From: CAZMXI01 sp964570205
Lineage (GTDB): Bacteria > Planctomycetota > Phycisphaerae > Tepidisphaerales > Tepidisphaeraceae
Assembly (NCBI GenBank): GCA_964570205.1
Contig: CAZMXI010000112.1
Location: forward strand, 1 to 16,764
Direction of reading: 5' to 3'
Length of the DNA stretch: 16,764 nt
The notes under the pieces are model-generated. The model had not been told where the DNA came from and ran no database searches. It was given only the letters and a program-made list of their open reading frames with translations. The number at the start of each line of letters is the position of its first letter. Positions within the stretch are counted from its first letter, which is position 1. The translations under genes were made by a program, and so were the position numbers. This document shows positions 8,213 to 14,912 of this stretch, piece after piece.

Positions 8213-9367
8213 TCAGTTGGCGCTGGTTGGCGGCGCCGGCTCATCCAGCAGCACGTCGCCCATCATCCCGACGTGAACCTTCTCCCGCCCCGTCTCCAGG
8301 GTGATCTTCACGCGAAAGACCTGCTTGCTGCGCTCCTCGGGGGTCTGCACGTTTCGTGGCGTAAACTCCGCTTCCGAGGCGATGTACGTGATTCGCCCGA
8401 TCAGCCAGTCGCCGCGATCGGGCAGCCCGTCGATGCGCACGTGGACGCGCCGATTCAGCGCCACCTGGCTGAGCCTGCTCTCCGGCACGTATGCCCGGAC
8501 CCACATCCGATCGGTTTCCAGAACCGAAGCCGTCGGCGCATTGGGCGCCACGATGTCGCCCGGCCGCAGATCCAGCGCCTCGACGGTGCAGTCGCAAGGA
8601 GAGGTGACCGTCAACTCGTCGATCTGCTCCTGGATGGCCCGGACGTCGGCCTCCGCCGCCGCAAGCCTCGCCGCCGCCTGATCGATTTCCTGCGGGCGAT
8701 ATCCCTCCTTCAACAGCTTCAGGGCCGCCTCGGCCTCGGCCAAGGCGGCCTGCGCTTCGGCAATTTCCTCCTGCCGGGTGCCTTCCCTGAGAAGCGCCAG
8801 CGCCAGCTCGGCCGCCTGCACCTCGGCCAGCGCCTTCGTCAAGGCGCGCTTGGCTTCGTCGATTTCGTTCTGCGACGCCGTCCCCTGCTCCGCCAGCGGC
8901 ACGACACGCGCGTACTCCGACTGCGCCAGTTCGAGGTTGGCTCGAGCCACGCGAAGTTGCTGCTCGGCAATCTCGATTTCCTTCGGCCGCGGCCCTGCCT
9001 TCGCCTTCGCCAACGCTGCCGCCAGGCGCTCCCGCCGCGCTGCGGCCTGCTCGATCTCCTCAAGCCGATAGCCGGCCTTCAGCTTCGCCAGTTCGGCGCG
9101 AAGCTCATCCACGTGCGCCTGTGCCTGCGACAGTTTCTCCCGCAGGTCGAACGGCTCGATCCTGTACAGCGGCTCTCCCGCCTTCAGGCGCTGGCCTTCC
9201 CGCGCAACGACCTCCGCAACCCGCCCCCCGACCCGTGAGCCAACCCGAATCTGGTCCGCCTCGATGAATCCCGACACCACCAGCGGGCGCTGGCGATTCT
9301 GCTGCCAGACAAGCCAGCCAACCACCCCCGCCGCCGCAACCACGAAAACGACGATGACTTTCCACAT
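8213..9367 (-). CDS. HlyD/YbhG-type membrane fusion (periplasmic adaptor) protein
   Basis: A 384-residue adaptor anchored by one N-terminal helix (about 3-21). The biotinyl-lipoyl half-motif lies at about 30-70 (VSGFIEADQIRVGSRVGGRV), a long Ala/Glu-rich coiled-coil hairpin at about 75-252, the second lipoyl half from about 254 (LTVTSPCDCTVEALDLRPGD), then the beta-barrel (MWVRAYVPESRLSQV). The hairpin contains four copies of a G-x-R-x-x-E-I unit (Gly at 99, 125, 196 and 222), two on each side of the turn near 160-170. It links the ATPase/permease pair to an outer-membrane channel. It is the first gene of the efflux operon, transcribed away from thuA. Opposite its coding strand runs a long open frame that is an artefact of the Ala-rich composition. 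Candidate promoter: TTGCCC (plus 9414-9419) and TAGGTT (plus 9391-9396), 17 bases apart, weak. Confidence 0.93.
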   Translation of the reverse strand: MWKVIVVFVVAAAGVVGWLVWQQNRQRPLVVSGFIEADQIRVGSRVGGRVAEVVAREGQRLKAGEPLYRIEPFDLREKLSQAQAHVDELRAELAKLKAGYRLEEIEQAAARRERLAAALAKAKAGPRPKEIEIAEQQLRVARANLELAQSEYARVVPLAEQGTASQNEIDEAKRALTKALAEVQAAELALALLREGTRQEEIAEAQAALAEAEAALKLLKEGYRPQEIDQAAARLAAAEADVRAIQEQIDELTVTSPCDCTVEALDLRPGDIVAPNAPTASVLETDRMWVRAYVPESRLSQVALNRRVHVRIDGLPDRGDWLIGRITYIASEAEFTPRNVQTPEERSKQVFRVKITLETGREKVHVGMMGDVLLDEPAPPTSAN

Positions 9368-9430
9368 GGCGTTGTCCGTCCCTGCCCGACAACCTACAGC
9401 GGCCGCCAGACCCGGGCAAGCGCGGGCACT

Positions 9431-9459
9431 TCAACACAACACCCCCCTGATGATATGAT
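9431..9459 (+). promoter_or_regulatory. Sigma-70-like promoter with extended -10 for the ThuA gene
   Basis: The -10 hexamer TATGAT (9454-9459) is preceded by TGA, an extended -10. A 4/6 match to the -35 box, TCAACA (9431-9436), sits 17 bases upstream. The predicted transcript start near 9466 would give a leader of about 37 bases before the ribosome site GGAG (9493-9496). Confidence 0.55.
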
Positions 9460-9502
9460 GGTATGAGTTGACCGTTCAGGTTGAGCTTTATTGGAGATGG
9501 AC

Positions 9503-10396
9503 ATGAGCACCCGTTTTATGCGTTTGGCCGGCTGCGTGCTGGCGTTTTCCGTGATCTGCGTATTCGCTGCCGCGCCGGCCTCGGCGCAGGCCAAGATCAA
9601 GGTCCTGTACCTGACCAAGTCGTCGGGCTTCGAGCACTCGGCCGTCGCGCGCAAGAACAACGAGCCGGCCTACTCGGAGAAGGTCTTTAAGAAGATCGCC
9701 GACGAGGCCGGCTATGAGGTCACCTGCACCAAGGATGCCAGCCTGTTTGATAAACCCGAGACCTACAAGACCTATGACATCTTCGCCTTCTATGCCACTG
9801 GCGACCTCACCAAGCCCAGCAAGGACGGCGGCGCGCCCATGAGTCCCGAAGGCAAGAAAATGATGCTCAAGGCCATCGAGGACGGCAAGGGCGTCGTGGG
9901 CTTCCATGCCGCGACGGATTGCTTCGGCGGCGGCGGGCCGCGTGTCCGTCCTGCCGAGAACTACAGGTGCGATCCCTATGTGGCGATGATCGGTGGCTCG
10001 TTCGCCGGGCACGGCTCGCAGCAGAAGTCCGATATCAAGGTCGTCAGCCCGAAATTCCCCGGTCTGGAGAACCTCAAAGACTTCAACATGCACGAGGAGT
10101 GGTACACACTGAACAACATCGCCCCGGACATGCACGTGATCCTGGTGCAGGACACCAACAGCATGAAGAACAGCAGGGGCCAGCAGGAACCCCAGTATCG
10201 CCGCCCCCCGTTCCCAATGACCTACGCCCGCATGCAGGGCAAGGGCCGCGTCTTCTACACCTCGCTCGGGCACCGCGAGGATGTCTGGGACAACCCGATC
10301 ACCCATCAGGTGATCATGGCTGGCCTGAACTGGGCCGCCGGCAGGACCCAGTTCGATCCGACGCCAAATTTGAAGGATGTCTGCCCGCAGGATTGA
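9503..10396 (+). CDS. Exported ThuA-like protein (trehalose-utilisation family)
   Basis: A 297-residue protein of the ThuA-like family (PF06283), a class I glutamine amidotransferase-like fold. ThuA of rhizobia takes part in 3-keto-trehalose formation; most planctomycete homologues are uncharacterised. A Sec signal (about 1-28, ending APASA before QAK) exports it. The core starts with KIKVLYLTKSSGFEHS and continues with the nucleotide-like DIFAFYATGDL segment, GVVGFHAATDCF, MIGGSFAGHGSQQ, a histidine-rich HEEWYTLNN, the MTYARMQGKGRVFYTSLGHRED signature and an ITHQVIMAGLNWAAGR C-terminus. The ATG at 9503 is chosen because GGAG lies 6 bases upstream; TTG 9491 and ATG 9497 overlap that site. A DUF1080 gene follows in the same direction, a recurring pairing. 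Possibly part of extracytoplasmic 3-keto-sugar metabolism. Confidence 0.88.
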   Translation: MSTRFMRLAGCVLAFSVICVFAAAPASAQAKIKVLYLTKSSGFEHSAVARKNNEPAYSEKVFKKIADEAGYEVTCTKDASLFDKPETYKTYDIFAFYATGDLTKPSKDGGAPMSPEGKKMMLKAIEDGKGVVGFHAATDCFGGGGPRVRPAENYRCDPYVAMIGGSFAGHGSQQKSDIKVVSPKFPGLENLKDFNMHEEWYTLNNIAPDMHVILVQDTNSMKNSRGQQEPQYRRPPFPMTYARMQGKGRVFYTSLGHREDVWDNPITHQVIMAGLNWAAGRTQFDPTPNLKDVCPQD

Positions 10397-10399
10397 ACA

Positions 10400-10483
10400 G
10401 GCGGCGTGGACCGCCCCAGGCACGGCGCGGCGATGCTCAAGCATCGGTGCGCCCCCCGGCGATATGGCGGTCGGTTCGCCGGG
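10400..10483 (+). other. Structured intergenic region: three consecutive hairpins
   Basis: Between the ThuA stop and DUF1080, three hairpins follow each other: GGCGG/CCGCC at 10400-10415; a 13-base-arm hairpin at 10424-10453 with a TCAA loop, 11 Watson-Crick pairs, one wobble and one mismatch; and CCCGGCG/CGCCGGG at 10455-10483 with a 15-base loop. With the terminator-like hairpin at 10500-10546 they make a nearly continuous structured RNA. No open reading frame is convincing here, and I do not recognise a known riboswitch class. Confidence 0.6.
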
Positions 10484-10499
10484 TGGATAGACTGAATCA

Positions 10500-10556
10500 C
10501 TCCGGCAGTGCCCGCGATCAGTCGATGTGGTCACAGGCTGCCGGAGTTTCTTTTCC
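10500..10556 (+). terminator. Terminator-like hairpin with T-rich tail upstream of DUF1080
   Basis: The 9-bp perfect arms CTCCGGCAG (10500-10508) and CTGCCGGAG (10538-10546) enclose a 29-base loop that can itself pair (10516-10520 with 10527-10531). The stem is followed by a T-rich tract (10547-10560, with two C interruptions). It may end thuA transcripts, or act as an attenuator in the DUF1080 leader, whose start codon is about 25 bases past the tract. Confidence 0.6.
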
Positions 10557-10584
10557 CTTTTACTTCTGAGGAGAATCGGAATCC

Positions 10585-11355
10585 ATGAATCCGCTCAAGA
10601 CCAAACTGGCCGTCGCCGCAATGACCGGCCTGGTGTGCGTGTCCGCCACGAGCTTTCTGGCGGCCGCCGACAAACCCGCCGCCGTCGCCGCGGACCCGTC
10701 CGCGAATACCCTGACCGAACAGGAGAGAGCCGCCGGCTGGAAGCTGTTGTTCGATGGCAAGACTCTCGATGGCTGGAGCAACTTCAAGCGTCAGGGCATC
10801 CGCCCCGGCTGGCAGGTCAAGGATGGCACGCTCGCCTGCGTCGATCCGAAGAACGCCGGCGACATCGTCACCAAGGACCAGTACGACTGGTACGAGCTCA
10901 AGCTCGAGTACAACATCTCCGTCGGCGGCAACAGCGGCATCATTTATCACGTCACCGACGAAGCCGGCGCTGTCTGGGCCACCGGCCCCGAGGTCCAGCT
11001 CCAGGACAACGCCAACGCCCACGATCCGCAGCTTTGCGGCTGGCTCTACGGCCTCTATAAGCCCGAGAATGATCCCAAGACCGGCAAGCCCCTCGACGCC
11101 ACCAAGCCCGCCGGCCAGTGGAACGAGGTCCGCATCCTTCTCTCCCCCGAAAAGTGCGAGCATTACGTCAATGGCGTGAAGTACTTCGAGTACGTCCTCG
11201 GCAGCGACGACTTCAAGAAACGCGTCGCCGCCAGCAAATTCGGCAACATGCCGAGATTCGCCAAGTCCAATACCGGCTACATCGCCCTCCAGGGCGACCA
11301 CGGCCAGATCTCTTACCGCAACATCAAGATCCGCCCGATCAAGACCGCCAGGTAG
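10585..11355 (+). CDS. Secreted 3-keto-disaccharide hydrolase (DUF1080) family protein
   Basis: A 256-residue member of PF06439. Residues about 1-28 form a Sec signal peptide (ending FLAAA), followed by a short Ala-rich spacer. The domain starts at AGWKLLFDGKTLDGW (about 50-64) and shows GWQVKDGTLAC, a GGNSGIIYHV strand equivalent to NSGVFIRTG of the other copy, GPEVQLQDN, the AGQWNEVRI segment, and a GYIALQGDHGQISYRNIKI C-terminus. It is longer than the copy at 1553-2176 and diverged, so the two are not a recent duplication. GAGGAG lies about 11 bases before the ATG, a slightly long spacing. The family cleaves or processes 3-keto glycosides; an upstream ThuA-like gene in the same orientation supports a sugar role. 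The exact substrate is unknown. Confidence 0.92.
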   Translation: MNPLKTKLAVAAMTGLVCVSATSFLAAADKPAAVAADPSANTLTEQERAAGWKLLFDGKTLDGWSNFKRQGIRPGWQVKDGTLACVDPKNAGDIVTKDQYDWYELKLEYNISVGGNSGIIYHVTDEAGAVWATGPEVQLQDNANAHDPQLCGWLYGLYKPENDPKTGKPLDATKPAGQWNEVRILLSPEKCEHYVNGVKYFEYVLGSDDFKKRVAASKFGNMPRFAKSNTGYIALQGDHGQISYRNIKIRPIKTAR

Positions 11356-11391
11356 CCCGACGACGCGACCGTGGTCCATTCGGCCCAGCCA

Positions 11392-11437
11392 GCGGCCGCG
11401 GAGATGCACAGCACGATGCATCGCCGCGGCCGCTCTA
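11392..11437 (+). terminator. Strong hairpin after DUF1080, interrupted by the assembly gap
   Basis: The 17-base arms 11392-11408 and 11417-11433 pair with a single mismatch around an 8-base loop, 37 bases after the DUF1080 stop. The expected T-run begins (TCTA) but is lost in the N run at 11438. Each arm contains GCGGCCGC. It is probably the terminator of the thuA/DUF1080 unit. Confidence 0.65.
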
Positions 11438-11447
11438 NNNNNNNNNN
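11438..11447. other. Assembly gap (10 N)
   Basis: Ten N bases, the usual placeholder of scaffolding software, so the true distance is unknown. The gap directly follows a GC-rich 17-bp hairpin, which may have caused the break. It also covers the place where a -35 box for the gene at 11478 would lie. Confidence 0.95.
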
Positions 11448-11464
11448 TGCCCGGTGTCGCGATC

Positions 11465-11470
11465 TATAAT
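11465..11470 (+). promoter_or_regulatory. Consensus -10 box, probable leaderless start
   Basis: A perfect TATAAT ends 7 bases before ATG 11478, so transcription would start at or next to the A of the start codon. No Shine-Dalgarno sequence is present. With 17-base spacing, the -35 box would fall at 11442-11447, inside the assembly gap. Confidence 0.6.
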
Positions 11471-11477
11471 CGGCATC

Positions 11478-11762
11478 ATGAAGTTCGGACGGATCAAACG
11501 TCAGCATGGGCGCGTAGCCGGCCTGGATGAGATTCTCGACTTCATCATTGGAAACTGTCCCCACGTTTCCCGGGTCGTTCCCGGCCGGATCAAGGTTCGC
11601 CGCGGAAAGACGCCCGCAAGTTTCAAGATTCAGTACCCCACGCCCGCCGGCCTCAAGTGCCTCTACACCGCAACCGGGACAGTTCAGGAAGTCTTCCTCA
11701 TCTGCTCCGATGCCAGCGCTGCACAAGCATGGATCGACGCCCAGCCCAGCCTGCCGGCGTAG
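11478..11762 (+). CDS. Small conserved-type protein, possibly DUF2103-like
   Basis: A 94-residue basic, soluble protein without signal peptide or membrane segment. It starts MKFGRIKRQH and has an amphipathic stretch AGLDEILDFIIGNCPHV (14-30), VVPGRIKVRRGK (33-44) and a beta-rich FKIQYPTPAGLKCLYT / VQEVFLIC half (49-76). From memory this resembles the DUF2103 'predicted metal-binding' family (His10, Cys27, His29, Cys61 and Cys76 are possible ligands), but I cannot confirm it. The frame stays open upstream across the gap, yet the start at 11478 is supported by the consensus -10 box just upstream; the gene appears leaderless. Its function is unknown; the basic surface would suit nucleic-acid binding. 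Confidence 0.65.
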   Translation: MKFGRIKRQHGRVAGLDEILDFIIGNCPHVSRVVPGRIKVRRGKTPASFKIQYPTPAGLKCLYTATGTVQEVFLICSDASAAQAWIDAQPSLPA

Positions 11763-11816
11763 TCCTCCGTATGGCGCAGATCCCCTGCTGGTGGTGAAAA
11801 CGGCGGATCGGACCAC

Positions 11817-11822
11817 TACAAT
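11817..11822 (+). promoter_or_regulatory. -10-like box for DUF3147 gene, probable leaderless start
   Basis: TACAAT (5/6 to consensus) ends 8 bases before ATG 11831. The intervening sequence is C-rich with no Shine-Dalgarno, so the transcript probably begins at the start codon. No good -35 hexamer is visible at 16-18 bases upstream. Confidence 0.45.
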
Positions 11823-11830
11823 CCACCCCC

Positions 11831-12175
11831 ATGTGGTGGAAGCTGATTCTCCAGGGCTTGGGCGCAGGTCTGATCGTCGTCGTCATCGCCGAGGTCGCGC
11901 GGCGATATCCGCGCCTGGCGGCGGCATTGTTGGCGGTGCCAGTCATCCCGCTCCTGGCGCTGGTGACGATATATCTGCGGGATCAACAGCTCGCCGATGC
12001 CTCGCGCATGTCGCGCGACATCGTTATTCTCATCCTGCTTTTCGTCCCGTCCTTCATCCCGCTGGCCCTGGCCCCGTCTCTTCGCCTGGGATTCTGGCAG
12101 GCGTACGTGCTTGGCCTGTGTCTGGCCGGCGCGGCGACCATCGCTTACGTCATTCTGGCCCCCCGCGGGTCGTGA
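11831..12175 (+). CDS. Small integral membrane protein, DUF3147 family
   Basis: A 114-residue protein with four hydrophobic helices (about 4-22, 28-48, 63-82 and 87-109). The pattern WKLILQGLGAGLIVVV, EVARRYPRLAAALLAVP (21-37) and the later FVPSFIPLAL segment matches the DUF3147 family of small membrane proteins as I remember it; no function is known. A basic ARRYPR loop suggests topology, but this was not tested. Its stop codon (12173-12175) directly abuts the stop codon of the convergent lyase (12176-12178), leaving no space for a terminator. It lies 68 bases after the previous small gene but seems to have its own -10 box. Confidence 0.78.
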   Translation: MWWKLILQGLGAGLIVVVIAEVARRYPRLAAALLAVPVIPLLALVTIYLRDQQLADASRMSRDIVILILLFVPSFIPLALAPSLRLGFWQAYVLGLCLAGAATIAYVILAPRGS

Positions 12176-14593
12176 CTACCGCCGCTCAACCTCGGGCTTC
12201 GAGCCAAATCGAACAACGTCCGCACGCTGCCCGCAGATCACCCGCAAGCCATCGGCTATGGGCTCCACCTTGACATCCGGCCGTTTCCCGTCCCCATATG
12301 GCACCAACACCGTGTACCACTGCGATGAAGGGGGCGCATGCTCTACAACGGTGCACTCCGTCAGCTTGTCCCACGACGCCGCACGCTGCATGCTGACGAG
12401 CTTCATCCGGCCCTCGACGCACATGATCATCAGGTTCCCGCCATCGGCATGCGATGTTGCGGCGATGCCTTTATCCAGTTGCACCTGCGTATCGGCGACG
12501 ACGAAACGAGATTTCACTGCCCGTCCGGCAGCGCCCGTGATGCTGTCGCGGATCACCCAATAGTCAGGCTTCACGAACAGGATCTCCCGGCGGTGCTTCA
12601 CCTCATTCATCCCCTGGTAGCCGGCGTTGGTCCCATCGAAATAGTCCCAAGCCGCGTTGCTGGCCCACGCATTCTCCCCATCTGCATTCACCGTGTTGCG
12701 GTCATCAACGGCGACCGTCGAGTGGCTCGTGGTCCTCGTCAGCCGAGCCGAGTGTTCCGTGCCGTAGATGAACACACCGGGATCGACAATGAGTTGCCGG
12801 CCATGCGCGGCCACAATCAGGCTCAACGCGTCGAAATGGCCGTGGGATGTGCTGTGCCCGTTATGGATCGCGAGATACCTGGCATCGGCCTGCCAGCCGC
12901 TGCGCATCACGAAGTAGCCAGCATGGGGAAAGGCGATGCTGCCGACCACCGGCGCTGAGCCCTCCTTGCCACCACTCGCGATCCACAGCATGTCATCCCG
13001 CCCGAAGAGCTTGGCCGCATTCAGAAGGACGCCGCCATCGGCAAGGTTCGTCACCGGGTTGGAATCCCCCCACAACGGCGCGGTGAAGTCCGGCATCGCG
13101 GCAAACGTCGCATATTCCGCTGCCTTGACTACCCGCTCCCTCGCCTCATTCGGTACCTTCAACTTCAGCCGATCCGCCATCGTCAGCATGCGCGTGAAAC
13201 GATTCAGAGTCAGCAGGTGATAGTTGAACGTCGCCTCCTTCAATGGGCCATCCGGATGAACCGTCTCCAGCAGGTTCTGCACCATCCCGTCAAAGCCGCC
13301 TTGCAGCATTTGGCGGCTCTTCGCCCATTCGGGGTGTTCTTCGCCCAGGACCAGCAGCGTGCTCTTGATCTGCGTGGTCCAGTTGCCGCCCGCCTGGTGC
13401 CGCATGAGAACGTCGGCCATGTCAGCAACGTTGAAGATGAACGCCGCCCGCACATCGGGCTCGAATTCCGGGCAATCGACAAACAGGCGGTAATACGCAA
13501 ATCCGAACCCCGCGCGAGGGCCGATCGACAACGAACTCCACATCGTCCCCCCGAAAATCCCCGCCGGCGGCGCTGGATGCAGCGGCCCTGTTCTCGGGTA
13601 CGCGCCAGCCTCCACCGGATTGGGCTGGTCCCGAAGGCAGCAGTAGTTCACATCGTTCCAGAGCCTGGCATACTTGCGGTCGCCCGTGTACCGGTATGCG
13701 GTCGCGATGAACTTGCGAATCCCACCGCGCGTCAGCCCCACGCCGCCGCGCGTCGGCCAGATCGCGTAGTGGTTCCAGTCCGGGCCGATATCCACCACCC
13801 CCTCATCGCCGTCCGCCGTCGTCTGCATTCGCATCGCAAGCTCGGCTTCGCGCGTGTCAAAATCCGCCGGTCGGGTCTCCGGGATGTTCACACGCTCCAG
13901 CAGATCCGGGCGATTCTCCTCGTAATACTCGACCAGGGCATAACTTGCCGGTTCCCACTGCCTCTTCTCAACAAAGCCTCTGACCTTCTCCAGCCCCTCA
14001 TAATCCAGATTCCATAACGAAAACAGCCGCCCATAATCGGCATCCGGGTTGGGCACGCCCTTCACATGGGTCTCGAAGAACAGGTCCCACGCCTGCCTTC
14101 GCCCCGAGAGAAACCCCTCGCCTTGGTCGTATTGGCCGGTTGATGTACAGATCCCGTCGATCGATTCATCTCCCCCGCTGACGGTCAACTCCAGGTAATA
14201 TGACCGATTCGGCTCGATCTTCTGCCAGATGGGGAACATCGCGATGCAACCCTCCCACCGGCGCCACTTATGGGGCATGGCATAAGCGCCTATCCGGTCC
14301 TGCTTTGTTGGCGAACCGTAGATCGTCAGTACCAGCAACTCATCCTCGCCCCACGATCCGTTCCACCAGATCGCCCCAATGGCGACTCGGCACAGGCGAC
14401 TGGCATCAGTCCCTGTCACAAACGTCTGGCCAACCGGCTTGCCGGGCGCAACGCTAACCGTATGGCTGCGGAGATTGGCGTCACCGGAGCGCTGATCAAG
14501 GCGCATCGGGGTCACCAGTTCATCAAGCTTCGGACCGGCCGAGCCTTGCGCGCAGAACACGCAGACACAAGCCGAAATGAGAACCAGACGCAT
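12176..14593 (-). CDS. Exported heparinase II/III-like polysaccharide lyase
   Basis: An 805-residue secreted protein. Residues 1-20 are a Sec signal. Residues about 25-180 look like a beta-rich accessory domain (YYLELTVSG at 132-140), and about 185-540 form the alpha/alpha toroid with GGNWTTQI (402-409) and EATFNYHLLTLNRF (453-466), where Tyr458 is the likely catalytic tyrosine. The C-terminal beta-sandwich contains HSTSHGHFDALSL (580-592), VDPGVFIYG (603-611) and TTSHSTVAVDD (621-631), the characteristic His/Asp pattern of Heparinase_II_III (PF07940), where members cleave uronate-containing polysaccharides by beta-elimination. Whether the target is alginate, heparin-like or another glycan cannot be read from the sequence. 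ATG 14593 is chosen because GGAGG lies 8 bases upstream and gives a proper signal peptide; a GTG at 14629 would precede that site. It is a single gene with divergent and convergent neighbours. Confidence 0.9.
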   Translation of the reverse strand: MRLVLISACVCVFCAQGSAGPKLDELVTPMRLDQRSGDANLRSHTVSVAPGKPVGQTFVTGTDASRLCRVAIGAIWWNGSWGEDELLVLTIYGSPTKQDRIGAYAMPHKWRRWEGCIAMFPIWQKIEPNRSYYLELTVSGGDESIDGICTSTGQYDQGEGFLSGRRQAWDLFFETHVKGVPNPDADYGRLFSLWNLDYEGLEKVRGFVEKRQWEPASYALVEYYEENRPDLLERVNIPETRPADFDTREAELAMRMQTTADGDEGVVDIGPDWNHYAIWPTRGGVGLTRGGIRKFIATAYRYTGDRKYARLWNDVNYCCLRDQPNPVEAGAYPRTGPLHPAPPAGIFGGTMWSSLSIGPRAGFGFAYYRLFVDCPEFEPDVRAAFIFNVADMADVLMRHQAGGNWTTQIKSTLLVLGEEHPEWAKSRQMLQGGFDGMVQNLLETVHPDGPLKEATFNYHLLTLNRFTRMLTMADRLKLKVPNEARERVVKAAEYATFAAMPDFTAPLWGDSNPVTNLADGGVLLNAAKLFGRDDMLWIASGGKEGSAPVVGSIAFPHAGYFVMRSGWQADARYLAIHNGHSTSHGHFDALSLIVAAHGRQLIVDPGVFIYGTEHSARLTRTTSHSTVAVDDRNTVNADGENAWASNAAWDYFDGTNAGYQGMNEVKHRREILFVKPDYWVIRDSITGAAGRAVKSRFVVADTQVQLDKGIAATSHADGGNLMIMCVEGRMKLVSMQRAASWDKLTECTVVEHAPPSSQWYTVLVPYGDGKRPDVKVEPIADGLRVICGQRADVVRFGSKPEVERR

Positions 14594-14912
14594 CACCCGA
14601 ACCTCCGCTGGTTTTCCGCTATTTCGCACACTTCCCTAACCTTATCGCTGACAGGGATTTGCACGGGAACGCCCGAATCTTCTACCCGTCCGTTACATGC
14701 CCGTTGCGGAACTTTCCTGACCTCAGGCTATCCAACGTGTCTGTAATGACACAAGGGAAGCGCACTCCTACAGAAAACGGATGCGTTTGTAATGGTTGCA
14801 CATCCACGTGCGACTACGCTTGGGTCCTGTGCAGACAGACCGGAGCGGTACAAGGATGAGAACGAATCAAGCACTACCCGCGGCACGATGTCGCAACTCA
14901 GGGAGTATCGAT
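14594..14912. promoter_or_regulatory. Divergent intergenic region between lyase and orphan gene
   Basis: These 319 bases are less GC-rich than the flanks and hold no convincing gene. Short inverted repeats that could be operators are CCTGA-CC-TCAGG (14716-14727) and GTGTC-TGTAAT-GACAC (14737-14752). A looser one, GTTGCAC/GTGCGAC, lies near 14795-14815. Weak -10-like words (TGTAAT, GTAATG) occur, but no promoter with a convincing -35/-10 pair. The frame of the downstream gene is open from 14796, with an in-frame ATG at 14856 that lacks a ribosome site. Confidence 0.4.

Noticed and set aside
8273..9238. Long open frame on the plus strand opposite the adaptor gene
   Set aside because: Mirrors the Ala/Glu-rich coiled coil on the other strand; its product is Arg/Leu-rich without domains, typical of GC-rich shadow frames.
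9491..9502. TTG 9491 or ATG 9497 as ThuA start
   Set aside because: Both overlap the GGAG ribosome site, which is correctly spaced for ATG 9503.
9488..10534. 348-codon open frame antisense to the ThuA-like gene
   Set aside because: No family features, no ribosome site, and a clear signal-peptide protein is encoded on the plus strand.
11422..11437. GCGGCCGCTCTA resembles a cloning-vector NotI-XbaI junction
   Set aside because: The same GC-rich sequence is needed to pair with the left arm of the hairpin at 11392-11408, so it is more simply native; contamination cannot be fully excluded next to the gap.
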